Shown here: positions 55,907 through 64,000 of the stretch, in pieces
Position numbering within the stretch: position 1 is the stretch's first letter
How the letters are laid out: the number at the start of each line of letters is the position of its first letter
From: Nitrosospira sp. Nsp14
GTDB lineage: Bacteria; Pseudomonadota; Gammaproteobacteria; Burkholderiales; Nitrosomonadaceae
Direction of reading: 5' to 3'
NCBI RefSeq assembly: GCF_900113575.1
Contig: NZ_FOPV01000017.1
Span: forward strand, 27,158-91,157
Length of the DNA stretch: 64,000 nucleotides
Program-made: the position numbers and the translations under genes
The notes under the pieces: model-generated
Told to the model about the DNA's origin: nothing
What the model saw: the letters and a program-made list of their open reading frames with translations, nothing else
The model's database searches: none

Positions 55907-57994
55907 CTATCTCGCAGCTCTTCTTTTATTCTGGGATTTGATTGGACTAGGCCGGCTGACTTCAGGCTCTGGTTCAACAAATCCCACGAAGAGTTTGTTT
56001 TTTAACTTCTTTATCTCATCTCTATACTCCGCAGCCTGCTCGAATTCGAGATTCTTCGCGGCGCCCAGCATCTGTTTTTCCAGTTGCTTGATTTCCTTGG
56101 CGAGTTGAATCTCGTTCATGGCATCATAACGCGCCCGAACTTGTGCCGCCTTTAGCTGCTGCTGGGCAGTTTCCATGCTGTAGACGCCGTCAATCAGATC
56201 CTTCACGCGTTTGTGGACACTCCGAGGGGTAATGCCCTCTGCCTGGTTGAACGCCAACTGCTTATTGCGCCGCCGTTCGGTTTCGCCCATGGCGAGCCGC
56301 ATCGAGTTCGTGATCCGGTCCGCATAGAGCAGCGCCGTCCCGTTGATATGACGCGCGGCACGCCCAATGGTTTGTATCAATGAACGCTCGGAACGGAGAA
56401 AACCTTCCTTATCCGCGTCCAAGATGGCAACCAGCGAAACTTCGGGAAGATCGAGCCCCTCGCGCAATAAGTTGATGCCCACCAGCACATCGAATTTGCC
56501 CAATCGTAGGTCCCGGATGATTTCCACGCGTTCCACCGTGTCGATGTCGGAATGGAGGTAGCGCACCTTGAGCCCGTGATCGGAAAAATAGTCTGTCAGG
56601 TCCTCGGCCATCCGCTTGGTCAACGTCGTAACCAGCACCCGTTCGTTCCGCGCAGTGCGAAGACCGACTTCCGACATCAGATCGTCCACCTGGGTAACCG
56701 CCGGACGGACCTCGATCTGGGGGTCCACCAGTCCGGTCGGACGCACCACTTGCTCCACTACCTGGCCGCTGTGCTCGCGCTCGAAATCTGCGGGCGTCGC
56801 GGATACGAACACCGTCTGCGGCATGATTCGCCTGAATTCGTCGAACCGCAGCGGCCGGTTGTCCAGCGCCGAAGGCAGTCTGAACCCGTACTCCACCAGG
56901 TTCTCCTTTCGCGAACGGTCCCCCTTGTACATTCCGCCGATCTGCGGAATCGTAACGTGACTCTCGTCGATGACCATCAACGTTCCCGGCGGCAGGTAAT
57001 CCATTAATGTGGGTGGGGGCTGGCCCGGCAGCTTGCCGGACAAATGCCGCGAGTAATTCTCGATCCCCTTGCAGAACCCCAGCTCGTTGAGCATTTCTAG
57101 GTCGAAACGGGTACGCTGTTCAATCCGTTGCAACTCGACCAGCTTATTGTGCTGTTGAAAAAATTCCATACGCTCGCGCAGCTCGGCCTTGATGGTTTCG
57201 ATGGCGCGCAACGTGGTGCTGCGGGGGGTCACATAATGGCTGGAGGGATAGACCGTATAGCGCGAGACTTTTCGCAGGGCGCGGCCAGTGAGCGGATCGA
57301 ACAGCGTCATGCTTTCGACTTCGTCGTCGAACAGCGAGACGCGCACGGCGGTTTCCGAGCTTTCCGCCGGAAAAATATCCAGCACGTCTCCCCTCACCCG
57401 GAACGTGCCACGCGAAAATTCGAATTCATTGCGTTCATATTGCATTTCCGTCAGGCGCTGAATGGCTTCGCGCTGGGTAATTTTCTCCTGTTCGCGCAGA
57501 TGCAGGATCATGCCGTGATAGTCCACCGGGTCGCCTATCCCGTATATGCATGACACCGTGGCCACGATAATGGCGTCATCACGTTCCAGCAGCGACTTGG
57601 TGGCGGACAGCCGCATCTGCTCGATGTGTTCGTTGATGGCGGAGTCTTTTTCAATGAAGAGGTCGCGCGATGGTACATACGCTTCCGGCTGGTAGTAGTC
57701 GTAATATGAAACGAAATACTCCACCGCATTTTCGGGAAAAAACTCGCGCATCTCGGCATAAAGCTGCGCGGCAAGCGTCTTGTTCGGCGCCATGATGATG
57801 GCCGGGCGGCCCAGGCGCGCAATTACATGGGCCATGGTAAAGGTCTTGCCGGAACCGGTCACCCCCAGCAGGGTCTGGAAGGCGAGGCCATCCCCTACCC
57901 CTTCCATCAGCTTTTCAATGGCTTCGGGTTGGTCGCCGGCAGGCTCGAACACCTGGTGCAATTTGTAAGGACTATTGGGGAAGGTAACGATCAC
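55907..57994 (-). CDS. uvrB: Excinuclease ABC subunit B
   Basis: 695 residues, full length. UvrB verifies damage and directs incision by UvrC. The P-loop is GVTGSGKT at residues 44-51, the beta-hairpin region is [20 protein letters not shown], helicase motifs include [19 protein letters not shown] and [20 protein letters not shown], and the C-terminal UVR domain is [20 protein letters not shown]. It diverges from the aminotransferase gene; 70 bases separate the two starts. Confidence 0.97.
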   Translation of the reverse strand: MIVTFPNSPYKLHQVFEPAGDQPEAIEKLMEGVGDGLAFQTLLGVTGSGKTFTMAHVIARLGRPAIIMAPNKTLAAQLYAEMREFFPENAVEYFVSYYDYYQPEAYVPSRDLFIEKDSAINEHIEQMRLSATKSLLERDDAIIVATVSCIYGIGDPVDYHGMILHLREQEKITQREAIQRLTEMQYERNEFEFSRGTFRVRGDVLDIFPAESSETAVRVSLFDDEVESMTLFDPLTGRALRKVSRYTVYPSSHYVTPRSTTLRAIETIKAELRERMEFFQQHNKLVELQRIEQRTRFDLEMLNELGFCKGIENYSRHLSGKLPGQPPPTLMDYLPPGTLMVIDESHVTIPQIGGMYKGDRSRKENLVEYGFRLPSALDNRPLRFDEFRRIMPQTVFVSATPADFEREHSGQVVEQVVRPTGLVDPQIEVRPAVTQVDDLMSEVGLRTARNERVLVTTLTKRMAEDLTDYFSDHGLKVRYLHSDIDTVERVEIIRDLRLGKFDVLVGINLLREGLDLPEVSLVAILDADKEGFLRSERSLIQTIGRAARHINGTALLYADRITNSMRLAMGETERRRNKQLAFNQAEGITPRSVHKRVKDLIDGVYSMETAQQQLKAAQVRARYDAMNEIQLAKEIKQLEKQMLGAAKNLEFEQAAEYRDEIKKLKNKLFVGFVEPEPEVSRPSPIKSQNKRRAAR

Positions 57995-58064
57995 GGGTAT
58001 AATTCGCGGGCTCCATTTTTTGACAAATTTTCGGCTTAAATTTTATCACGCGGGCTTGGTCCGC

Positions 58065-59276
58065 ATGAGTAAGGACATCATCGTGGATCTCTCGAAGCGC
58101 GTTCAGGCCATCAAACCCTCTCCTACGCTCGCCGTTACCGCGCGCGCGGCCAGACTCAAGGCAGAAGGCAAGGATATCATCGGGCTCGGCGCGGGCGAGC
58201 CGGATTTCGACACGCCTCAACACATCAAGGATGCGGCGATCACCGCCATTAACAAGGGGTTCACCAAATATACCGCGGTCGGCGGTACTCCTAGCCTGAA
58301 AAACGCCATTATTGCCAAATTCAAGCGTGAGAATGACTTTGACTACACTGCCAGGCAAATCCTGGTTTCTTCCGGTGGAAAGCAAAGTTTCTTCAACCTG
58401 ACGCTATCTGTCATTAATCCCGGCGACGAGGTCATCATACCGGCACCCTACTGGGTCTCCTACCCGGACATCGTTCTGATTGCGGAAGGCAAGCCAGTCA
58501 TCATTGACGCCGGAATCGAACAGGGGTTCAAAATAAACCCGGAGCAACTGGAAAAAGCCCTCACCCCCAGGACGCGGATGTTCGTGATTAACAGCCCCAG
58601 CAACCCTTCCGGCAGCGTTTATTCCCTGGACGAGCTTAAAGCGCTGGGTGAAGTGTTGCGTAGATACCCCGATATCCTCATCGCCACCGATGACATGTAC
58701 GAGCATATTCTTCTTTCCGGAGGAAAATTCGTCAATATCCTTAATGCCTGTCCCGATTTATATGAACGGACCATGGTGTTGAACGGCGTCTCCAAGGCTT
58801 ACGCAATGACGGGTTGGCGCATCGGTTATTGTGGCGGCCCGGCGCATATCATCACTGCCATGGAAAACATCCAGTCCCAGAGCACCTCCAACGCTGCTTC
58901 CATCTCGCAGGCCGCTGCAGAAGCTGCACTTATCGGCGACCAATCCTGCATTTCCCCCATGGTGGCCGCATTCAAGGAACGCAACCGTTTCGTGACGGAT
59001 GCGCTTAATGCAATACCCGGCATCCGATGCCTGCTCTCGGAAGGCGCATTCTACGCATTTGCGGACGTCCGGGAAGCGATTGGACAGCTACGGTCCAGGG
59101 GCGTGATCAACGAGAGCAGCGATATCGCATTGAGCGAATACCTGCTGGAACACGGCGGCGTCGCGGTAGTGCCGGGGTCGGCGTTCGGCAGCGAAGGGTA
59201 CATCCGTCTTTCCTTTGCCACCGCCATGTCCAATCTCGAAAACGCACTGAGTCGTATCGCAAAAGTACTGGCGTAA
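58065..59276 (+). CDS. aspC: Pyridoxal-phosphate aminotransferase, aspartate type
   Basis: 403 residues from the ATG at 58065. Fold type I class I enzyme: AGEPDFDTPQHIKDAAITAI, KYTAVGGTPSLKNAIIAKFK, INSPSNPSGSVYSLDELKAL and the lysine site VSKAYAMTGWRIGYCGG. RLSFATAMSNLENALSRI ends the protein. It resembles the 1-beta/thermophilic-type AspC. Aspartate and glutamate are likely substrates; exact specificity is not proven. It converges with the phosphoesterase gene. Confidence 0.92.
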   Translation: MSKDIIVDLSKRVQAIKPSPTLAVTARAARLKAEGKDIIGLGAGEPDFDTPQHIKDAAITAINKGFTKYTAVGGTPSLKNAIIAKFKRENDFDYTARQILVSSGGKQSFFNLTLSVINPGDEVIIPAPYWVSYPDIVLIAEGKPVIIDAGIEQGFKINPEQLEKALTPRTRMFVINSPSNPSGSVYSLDELKALGEVLRRYPDILIATDDMYEHILLSGGKFVNILNACPDLYERTMVLNGVSKAYAMTGWRIGYCGGPAHIITAMENIQSQSTSNAASISQAAAEAALIGDQSCISPMVAAFKERNRFVTDALNAIPGIRCLLSEGAFYAFADVREAIGQLRSRGVINESSDIALSEYLLEHGGVAVVPGSAFGSEGYIRLSFATAMSNLENALSRIAKVLA

Positions 59277-59309
59277 AGAGCCGCCCAATCAGAGTACAGC
59301 GCAGAGCGA

Positions 59310-60698
59310 TCACCGCGGCGCGGCAGGCGCCGGTTTCGGTTGTTCCTCAGGCAAATGGGCGAGCTCGGGGTATTTCTCCAGTGCGCGCTTGCGATCGTGC
59401 GCCAGAAGGTCTTTCGCGGCAGCAGTGAAGGCCTGCTGATTCTCAGTCTCGATCTGGGGTTCGGGCGCGCCTTTCAATGCGACCGGACTGACAATTGTAT
59501 CTGCCGGCGGAGACGGGATATCGGACCGCGGCCGGTCGAGGGATGCTGCCAACAATGCCGATACGCTCTGTATTCCCGCTTTTCTCCGGCGCGCCACCTC
59601 TTCATTGTAATCCGGGGTGCCAGAAAACTTTTCCGCCAGCAGTTGCAATATGGACGTGTGATCCAGCGGCCCCTTGAAGACGGTACCCGGCGGTATCCAT
59701 GGGGATGCAACAAGAGCCGGAACCCGTGGGCCCGTGCTCTCGAACGGGACCTGATATAGCGCGCCCGGCGGCGGCGGAGATGAAATAGCCAGCGGTGAAA
59801 CGTGATCGAAAAATCCGCCATGCTCATCATGCATCGCAAGCAGCAGCGTGCGGCTCCACTTCTCGACATCTTTTGTCAGAAGCTTGTATATATCCCGCAG
59901 GAAGTTTTCCCCCGGACCCATCGCCGTCGGCGGATGATTGTCATTAGGGGTCCAGCCGAAATGGATGGGAGAATCGCTATACTCGGGCTCAATGAATATC
60001 ACGGCCGGCATCTCGGCCGCTGATTCCGCTTCCCAATCCGCAGGAAAATGCCGGAAACTGCGGAAATTGGGCCCCAGTACTTCCTCATGAAGCCCATCAA
60101 AGAGCGCGAAGAAGGAAATTCCGCAGTGATAAACCCGCCAGCTCACGCCGCGGGCGTTCAGCCATTCAAAAATGAAGCTTCCCGGAACGATCGGAATGGG
60201 ACGAGGCTCGGTATTGTCAATCGGGGCATAGCCGCTAAAGGCCATGGAGCGGTTTGGCTGCGTATCGGTCGGCAGCGGCGCGAACCAATGGTCGCAGACG
60301 GCATATTGCGCGGCGAGAAAACTAGACATTGGGGTATCTGCGGGCGCGAGAAAACCCATCGATGGAGGATCAGACACCCTGCTGCCTGTATGGCGGAAAT
60401 AGGCGTCGGCAAAACCGCTCATGGTGTAACGGCCATTCGCCTTCGCCAGCTGATCCTCAACTAGAGCCCTGTTATGCGGAAGATCATGCAGCAGGGATCC
60501 ATCTTCCAATTCCAACGGCTGATAGCCTTGCGCATCCAGGAAATTGGTATAGTCGAGATTGGTCTCGGGATCGACAAGTCCCTCCACATCCTTTCGTTTG
60601 CCGAAACGGGACATGCTGAGATGCCCCAGGACGTTGTCGAAAGAACGGTTTTCGAACATTACGATGACGAACGTCTGTATCTGGTCAAGGACTGCCAT
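59310..60698 (-). CDS. Phospholipase C / acid phosphatase family phosphoesterase
   Basis: 462 residues. Pfam phosphoesterase-type marks: FVIVMFENRSFDNVLGHLS at the N-terminus (metal Glu/Asn), FIEPEYSDS, and LLLAMHDEHGGFFDHVSPLA in the second half, followed by GPRVPALVASPWIPPGTV and HTSILQLLAEKFSG. It cleaves phosphate esters such as phospholipid head groups in relatives. Most relatives are exported; here no signal peptide is seen at MAVLDQIQTF. Its start overlaps the lipoprotein gene by 14 bases. It is the last gene of a three-gene set. Confidence 0.85.
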   Translation of the reverse strand: MAVLDQIQTFVIVMFENRSFDNVLGHLSMSRFGKRKDVEGLVDPETNLDYTNFLDAQGYQPLELEDGSLLHDLPHNRALVEDQLAKANGRYTMSGFADAYFRHTGSRVSDPPSMGFLAPADTPMSSFLAAQYAVCDHWFAPLPTDTQPNRSMAFSGYAPIDNTEPRPIPIVPGSFIFEWLNARGVSWRVYHCGISFFALFDGLHEEVLGPNFRSFRHFPADWEAESAAEMPAVIFIEPEYSDSPIHFGWTPNDNHPPTAMGPGENFLRDIYKLLTKDVEKWSRTLLLAMHDEHGGFFDHVSPLAISSPPPPGALYQVPFESTGPRVPALVASPWIPPGTVFKGPLDHTSILQLLAEKFSGTPDYNEEVARRRKAGIQSVSALLAASLDRPRSDIPSPPADTIVSPVALKGAPEPQIETENQQAFTAAAKDLLAHDRKRALEKYPELAHLPEEQPKPAPAAPR

Positions 60699-61371
60699 GG
60701 ACGCTCTCTCCGCAACTCATCTGTGTTGTTATGGTCAGCCGGGCGCGGACAGCCTCCAGCGCGGTATCGCAAGTCTCGTTCTGCGCGACCGGGGTACGGA
60801 TGATCCAGCTTCCAGCCAGGGATAGGGCTTTAAACCGGTCGGTTGCGCTGTTAGGAGGAATTTCGACCTCGATCGCATCTTTCCTGACGAGCAGCCGACG
60901 CTGGTAGTGGTTTGCGATCGACACGGCGCGGGTACGCGCCGACGTGTCCTTCTGCTCGATCGTGAATGATGTCGTTACAAACCGGGCATCGTCGCAGCGG
61001 GCAATACCGCCCAGCAGTCTTGCGCTCTGACTCGGAATGACCTGGACATCCCATTCGCGTTGGTCGCTCTTGAGTACCCCGGGCACTTTCAACGTAAACC
61101 GCGTGCTGCGCTCCGGCGCGACTGATCGACGCCCTTCAGCCGGCCCTTCCCCTTCTCCGGCAACTGGCGGAGACGCTTGCAGTGTTACTTTGCCCGAAGC
61201 CTTCCAATTGATCTCGACCGTCTCTCCCGAGCATATCGTACTGGGCGCCACGGAAAATGACTTGATTTGCGCGCACCCAGACATCCACGGCGTGATGCAC
61301 AGCATCGCCACGACCAAAAGCCGATCATGCAATGGCAACAGACTGCACGCGCCGCGCCTGGCGTCAATCAT
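60685..61371 (-). CDS. Putative lipoprotein, unknown
   Basis: 228 residues. The signal region LLVVAMLCITPWMSGCAQ has a lipobox (MSGC), so lipidation at that cysteine is likely. A beta-rich domain (IKSFSVAPSTICSGETVEINW then KASGKVTLQASPPVAG) follows, with several cysteines (CSGE, ARCDDA, NETCDT, MSCGES). No family is recognised. It overlaps the phosphoesterase start by 14 bases, which suggests coupled translation. Confidence 0.7.
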   Translation of the reverse strand: MIDARRGACSLLPLHDRLLVVAMLCITPWMSGCAQIKSFSVAPSTICSGETVEINWKASGKVTLQASPPVAGEGEGPAEGRRSVAPERSTRFTLKVPGVLKSDQREWDVQVIPSQSARLLGGIARCDDARFVTTSFTIEQKDTSARTRAVSIANHYQRRLLVRKDAIEVEIPPNSATDRFKALSLAGSWIIRTPVAQNETCDTALEAVRARLTITTQMSCGESVHGSP

Positions 61372-61435
61372 ATGCCTTTCCGTACCCTTTCCGTACCCTT
61401 TCCTTATCCATGAGGCGGCTGCAAAAGCGCCGGGG

Positions 61436-62527
61436 CTAGGACCAGTACCCGGGCGGCACCATATAGAGCCCGGTATCCCATTTCCATTGACGAACAGGGT
61501 TTTCGGTCATCGCATCCATGTCATCGGGCTGCGCCGTCCAATGGAAATCGCACACGCTTCCCTTGTGTCCCACGAAGGTATGAATTCCCCCGTTTGCAAC
61601 CCCCACAAAAAAGGGCACCCTCTCCAGTTTTTCCAGCAACGCCTCAGTCCGATCATCTGGTTGCACGTCCCTGTAGCCGGTAATCACCGCATCACAGCGT
61701 ATTCCGGTCGAACCTGCAACAGGCGATTTCCAAATCCGGGCGCCAGCCTTGGCCATATTGAGTGCGGCCAGTTTCTCGCGCTCCCCGGACCCCGCGAGAT
61801 CATCTGCCGGGCGCGGAGAGTAAAAAACAGCGGTCCAGCCGTCCTTCTGCAACTCTTCGCACAGGACAGTGCCGCGCAGATCCGCCTCCTTCACTCGACT
61901 GCTGATTTCAGCGAAACGCGATGCCAGGCCAGCGCCTTCGTACGCCGCTTTGACATTGTCAATTACCCACCCGATACACGAGCTCTCGCGCAAACGCCCC
62001 GCCCGGCCCGAGGCATCCTCCAAGACTACGGCTCCGGGCTCAAACGAATCCAGTCTCCAGTTGCCCAGGCTCATGGCGTCTATTTGCGCCTTGAGGGCGC
62101 GGTGATCGCCCCTTAAAATGGAATCGTGAAATGGGGAATGGTCACCGTAATAAAGCCCTACTCCGGTATTTTCAATAGCGGTCTTATGGGCGTTGCGATT
62201 ATCCGTAATGCTTCGGTCGCCATGTTCCGCCACTTTCCTCCAGTCTATCGCCTCGCCGTCCGGAACCGCAGGGCTTGCCGTATTGGCAAACAGCCATTCA
62301 GCAATGGCAAGCGCCACCTGATCGGAGATGGTATTGACATTGCCATCGTGGTCGTAGTTATCGATAATCTCCCATAACCTTTCCAGATTGAGCGTGGTTC
62401 CATCGATGGCGCCATTACCGCCGATACTACTCAAGTTCAGGTCGGGGTAAGCGCTACGCAGCCGCTGGGTGTCAATGCTTTGTCCCTTGAGGCGCCGGAT
62501 GAAGGTCGAGTGATCAAGTGTGGCCAT
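61436..62527 (-). CDS. Protein of unknown function with EF-hand-like loop
   Basis: 363 residues after AGGAG. An early acidic loop (DNYDHDGNVNTISDQVALAI) resembles a calcium-binding EF-hand or dockerin loop. A motif CIGWVIDNVKAAYEGAGLAS and tail FVGHKGSVCDFHWTAQPDDM suggest an enzyme-like or cell-surface domain, but I know no family. It is first in a minus-strand set with the lipoprotein and the phosphoesterase (64-base and overlapping junctions). Confidence 0.65.
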   Translation of the reverse strand: MATLDHSTFIRRLKGQSIDTQRLRSAYPDLNLSSIGGNGAIDGTTLNLERLWEIIDNYDHDGNVNTISDQVALAIAEWLFANTASPAVPDGEAIDWRKVAEHGDRSITDNRNAHKTAIENTGVGLYYGDHSPFHDSILRGDHRALKAQIDAMSLGNWRLDSFEPGAVVLEDASGRAGRLRESSCIGWVIDNVKAAYEGAGLASRFAEISSRVKEADLRGTVLCEELQKDGWTAVFYSPRPADDLAGSGEREKLAALNMAKAGARIWKSPVAGSTGIRCDAVITGYRDVQPDDRTEALLEKLERVPFFVGVANGGIHTFVGHKGSVCDFHWTAQPDDMDAMTENPVRQWKWDTGLYMVPPGYWS

Positions 62528-63419
62528 AATTCGGGGCTCCTGGAGAATGAGGCGAGAGTGATGTTAGCCGAAACGAAAGGTATTTTCATTTATTTTCATC
62601 TACCTTAGTAGCAGTTCAGAAAAATTCAATTGTGCATCCTATTTTTTCGTCCCCCTGAAATCAATAGGGCAAGCGCCTCCTAGCAACAGAAATGACACGA
62701 AACCAGACCGGCAACCACGGCCGGGGCGGGAGTACACGTCCAGCCAACACGCTTCCCTGAGTCCGTCAACGAAGAAGGTAGAGATAGAGGCGACTGTTCG
62801 CTCGTACGTAGAAAGGGACTCACAACGAAACGCAGGCTTTATGCCTCAACTAAAGCTCTGAAAGGAAATAACCCAGCGGGTGTTCTGTAAATCCCCAGGA
62901 AAACTGACCAGCCGAGGAATTACGAAATGCGGAAAGCTTGCTACTTACTTTTTCCAGGTACTTTCCAGTTCGTTACCCTTGGTAACCTATTTTATCAGCC
63001 GAACTCTAACTCCCTTTTTTTAACCCCTCTCTCTACGAGTGGCGATAGCTTGATGTGCTCCCAACCCGGTCTGGGTTCTTACGTTAGCGGTCTCCTCCAT
63101 CCTTTAACCCTCAATACCCACACTCATTCACGGGTGTACCTCAGTACAGTGGTAAATACTGCTGAGTTCGATAAAATCGCCTCGCCAATATTTTCGTGCT
63201 TTGAAGGTTTTTAGAATTGCCCCCGGTCTGCAGAGATCTTTCGCGGAATGCTATTGGATTTGCAAATACGGTTACACGATTCTTTGGAAGAAGGCGTTAG
63301 CTGGCGGCAAGAATGGGTGGATACGTGCAAATAGGGATGCATCATTCTCTCCTTCATGGCTATGATCTTGGCAGGGGTTTCCATGAGAAGTCTTACTAGA
63401 TAGGAGGAAAGGTTTTTGC
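62528..63419. other. Intergenic stretch at the right end
   Basis: No gene is recognised. The left end is the promoter region of the 363-residue gene. The sequence becomes less GC-rich toward 63000, as often seen in acquired DNA. Confidence 0.4.
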
Positions 63420-63524
63420 ATGAAAAAAACTCCTATCGAGCGCCTGCCCGAACTCGACGATAAAGGCATGTTGTGGAAGGAAGTCAACCATCGCTCAAAG
63501 AGCGTCTACAAGGTGAACAATTAA
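63420..63524 (+). CDS. Micro-ORF upstream of the SIR2 gene
   Basis: 34 codons from the ATG at 63420, preceded by AGGAGG (11 bases spacing). The product starts MKKTPIERLPELDDKGMLWK and ends HRSKSVYKVNN. It is basic and small; no family is known. It may be a true small protein or the leftover start of a longer gene. It lies 68 bases before the SIR2 gene and could be in the same transcript. Confidence 0.4.
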   Translation: MKKTPIERLPELDDKGMLWKEVNHRSKSVYKVNN

Positions 63525-63592
63525 GTTTCGAGTGCCGAGAAGTTTTATAAAAAATTAGTTATGGATTAGAGGATCCGTATCATTTGAAGAAA

Positions 63593-63922
63593 ATGGACTA
63601 TCAAAAGTATCAGGCGGACACGACAGCGGATATTGCGGAGTTGATCAAAAAAAAAGGCTGTCAGCCAATTCTATTTATTGGATCGGGATTCTCTAAGCGC
63701 TATTGGGGCACTCCGAACTGGGATGAATTATTAACAGAGCTAGGAAGTGAGTGCGCAGAAGTTAAACATGAATACGCCTATTACAGGCAGTCTGAAAAAT
63801 CAAACAAGGAGATTGGCAGCATATTTGCAGCTGCGTATAAAGAATGGGCGTGGAATAACGGTAAAGCGGGTTTTCCAAGACAATATTTCTCACCAAAGTA
63901 CGGATTGATGTGCCCCCGATAA
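63593..63922 (+). pseudogene. SIR2 family protein, N-terminal part only
   Basis: From the ATG at 63593 the product MDYQKYQADTTADIAELIKK, GCQPILFIGSGFSKRYWG and NWDELLTELGSECAEV is the NAD-binding start of SIR2-like proteins of phage-defence loci (the GSGFS Rossmann motif and WDELL). It continues IGSIFAAAYKEWAWNN and FPRQYFSPK and then changes to an unrelated ending, YGLMCPR, before a stop at 63920-63922. The full family proteins are several hundred residues. The gene is thus cut off, probably by an insertion sequence whose end starts around 63910. Base composition is lower in GC than in the housekeeping genes. Confidence 0.7.
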
Positions 63923-64000
63923 TAGTGCCAGGGGTGTTCTAGCGAAGTTCAGTTAAAAGATCAGCTTCTTTCTCTCTCACAGCCGTTGATTTCTTTTTGC
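63910..64000 (-). mobile_element. Probable end of an insertion sequence (IS3-like)
   Basis: From about 63910 the sequence TGTGCCCCCGATAATAGTGC continues with CCAGGGGTGTT; it looks like an insertion sequence terminus. A minus-strand frame (ending ...KSTAVREKEADLLTELR) reaches a stop near 63940, as expected for the last codons of a transposase. The other end and the rest of the element lie outside the window. The call rests on pattern and on the sudden break of the SIR2 gene. Confidence 0.45.

Noticed and set aside
62927..63214. Plus-strand open frame of 95 codons in the right-hand gap
   Set aside because: No ribosome site close to the ATG and low-complexity, non-family composition.
63272..63487. 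Minus-strand open frame of 71 codons near the SIR2 gene
   Set aside because: It is opposite the better supported 34-codon ORF with its strong ribosome site, and it shows no family resemblance.

Overview
The window looks like chromosomal DNA of a chemolithoautotrophic betaproteobacterium, most likely an ammonia oxidiser of the Nitrosomonadaceae (Nitrosospira-like). The reasons are a red-type (form IC) RuBisCO operon with its CbbX activase and CbbR regulator, two candidate inorganic-carbon transporters (SbtA and a SulP protein), several PEP-CTERM proteins, and the style of the housekeeping genes. The genus is an inference; ammonia oxidation genes themselves are not in the window.

Left part (1-11.2 kb): a hemolysin III family membrane protein cut by the window edge, a D-lactate dehydrogenase-type enzyme, a PEP-CTERM protein, PstS, an exported membrane-anchored protein and an HxlR regulator. 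Then comes a compact type I-F CRISPR effector operon, csy1-csy2-csy3-csy4 (minus strand, all genes overlapping). A very small degenerate array of two repeats and one spacer follows csy4. No cas1, no cas2-3 and no transposition genes are present in the window.

Middle part (11-39 kb): hexose-6-phosphate mutarotase, HrpA helicase, a secreted-toxin-like multi-domain protein without a toxin core, a decayed PEP-CTERM gene, a GMC oxidoreductase fused to a DUF1080 domain, the methionine sulfoxide reductases MsrB and MsrA, and the housekeeping run tmk-holB-tatD-ankyrin. After these lies a mixed set of small enzymes (VOC proteins, SDR, short GlpD, quinone oxidoreductase, DJ-1/PfpI). A Baeyer-Villiger-type monooxygenase gene here is frameshifted.

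Carbon region (39.8-49.1 kb): a DUF4142 protein, an HTH protein, sbtB (broken by one base) and sbtA, cbbX, cbbS, cbbL, divergent cbbR, and a SulP transporter. Together they would import bicarbonate, fix CO2 and control both. A perfect dyad between cbbL and cbbR is the probable CbbR site.

Right part (49-64 kb): a glycosyltransferase; two RTX-repeat proteins with a duplicated, conserved upstream region; an orphan terminator; two exported proteins; uvrB divergent from an aspartate-type aminotransferase; a three-gene set (unknown protein, lipoprotein, phospholipase C-type phosphoesterase); and at the edge a SIR2-type defence gene cut short, apparently by an insertion element. The strongest candidates for unusual biology are the adaptation-less, Cas3-less I-F operon with its one-spacer array, the paired RTX genes with their shared leader, and the GMC-DUF1080 fusion.
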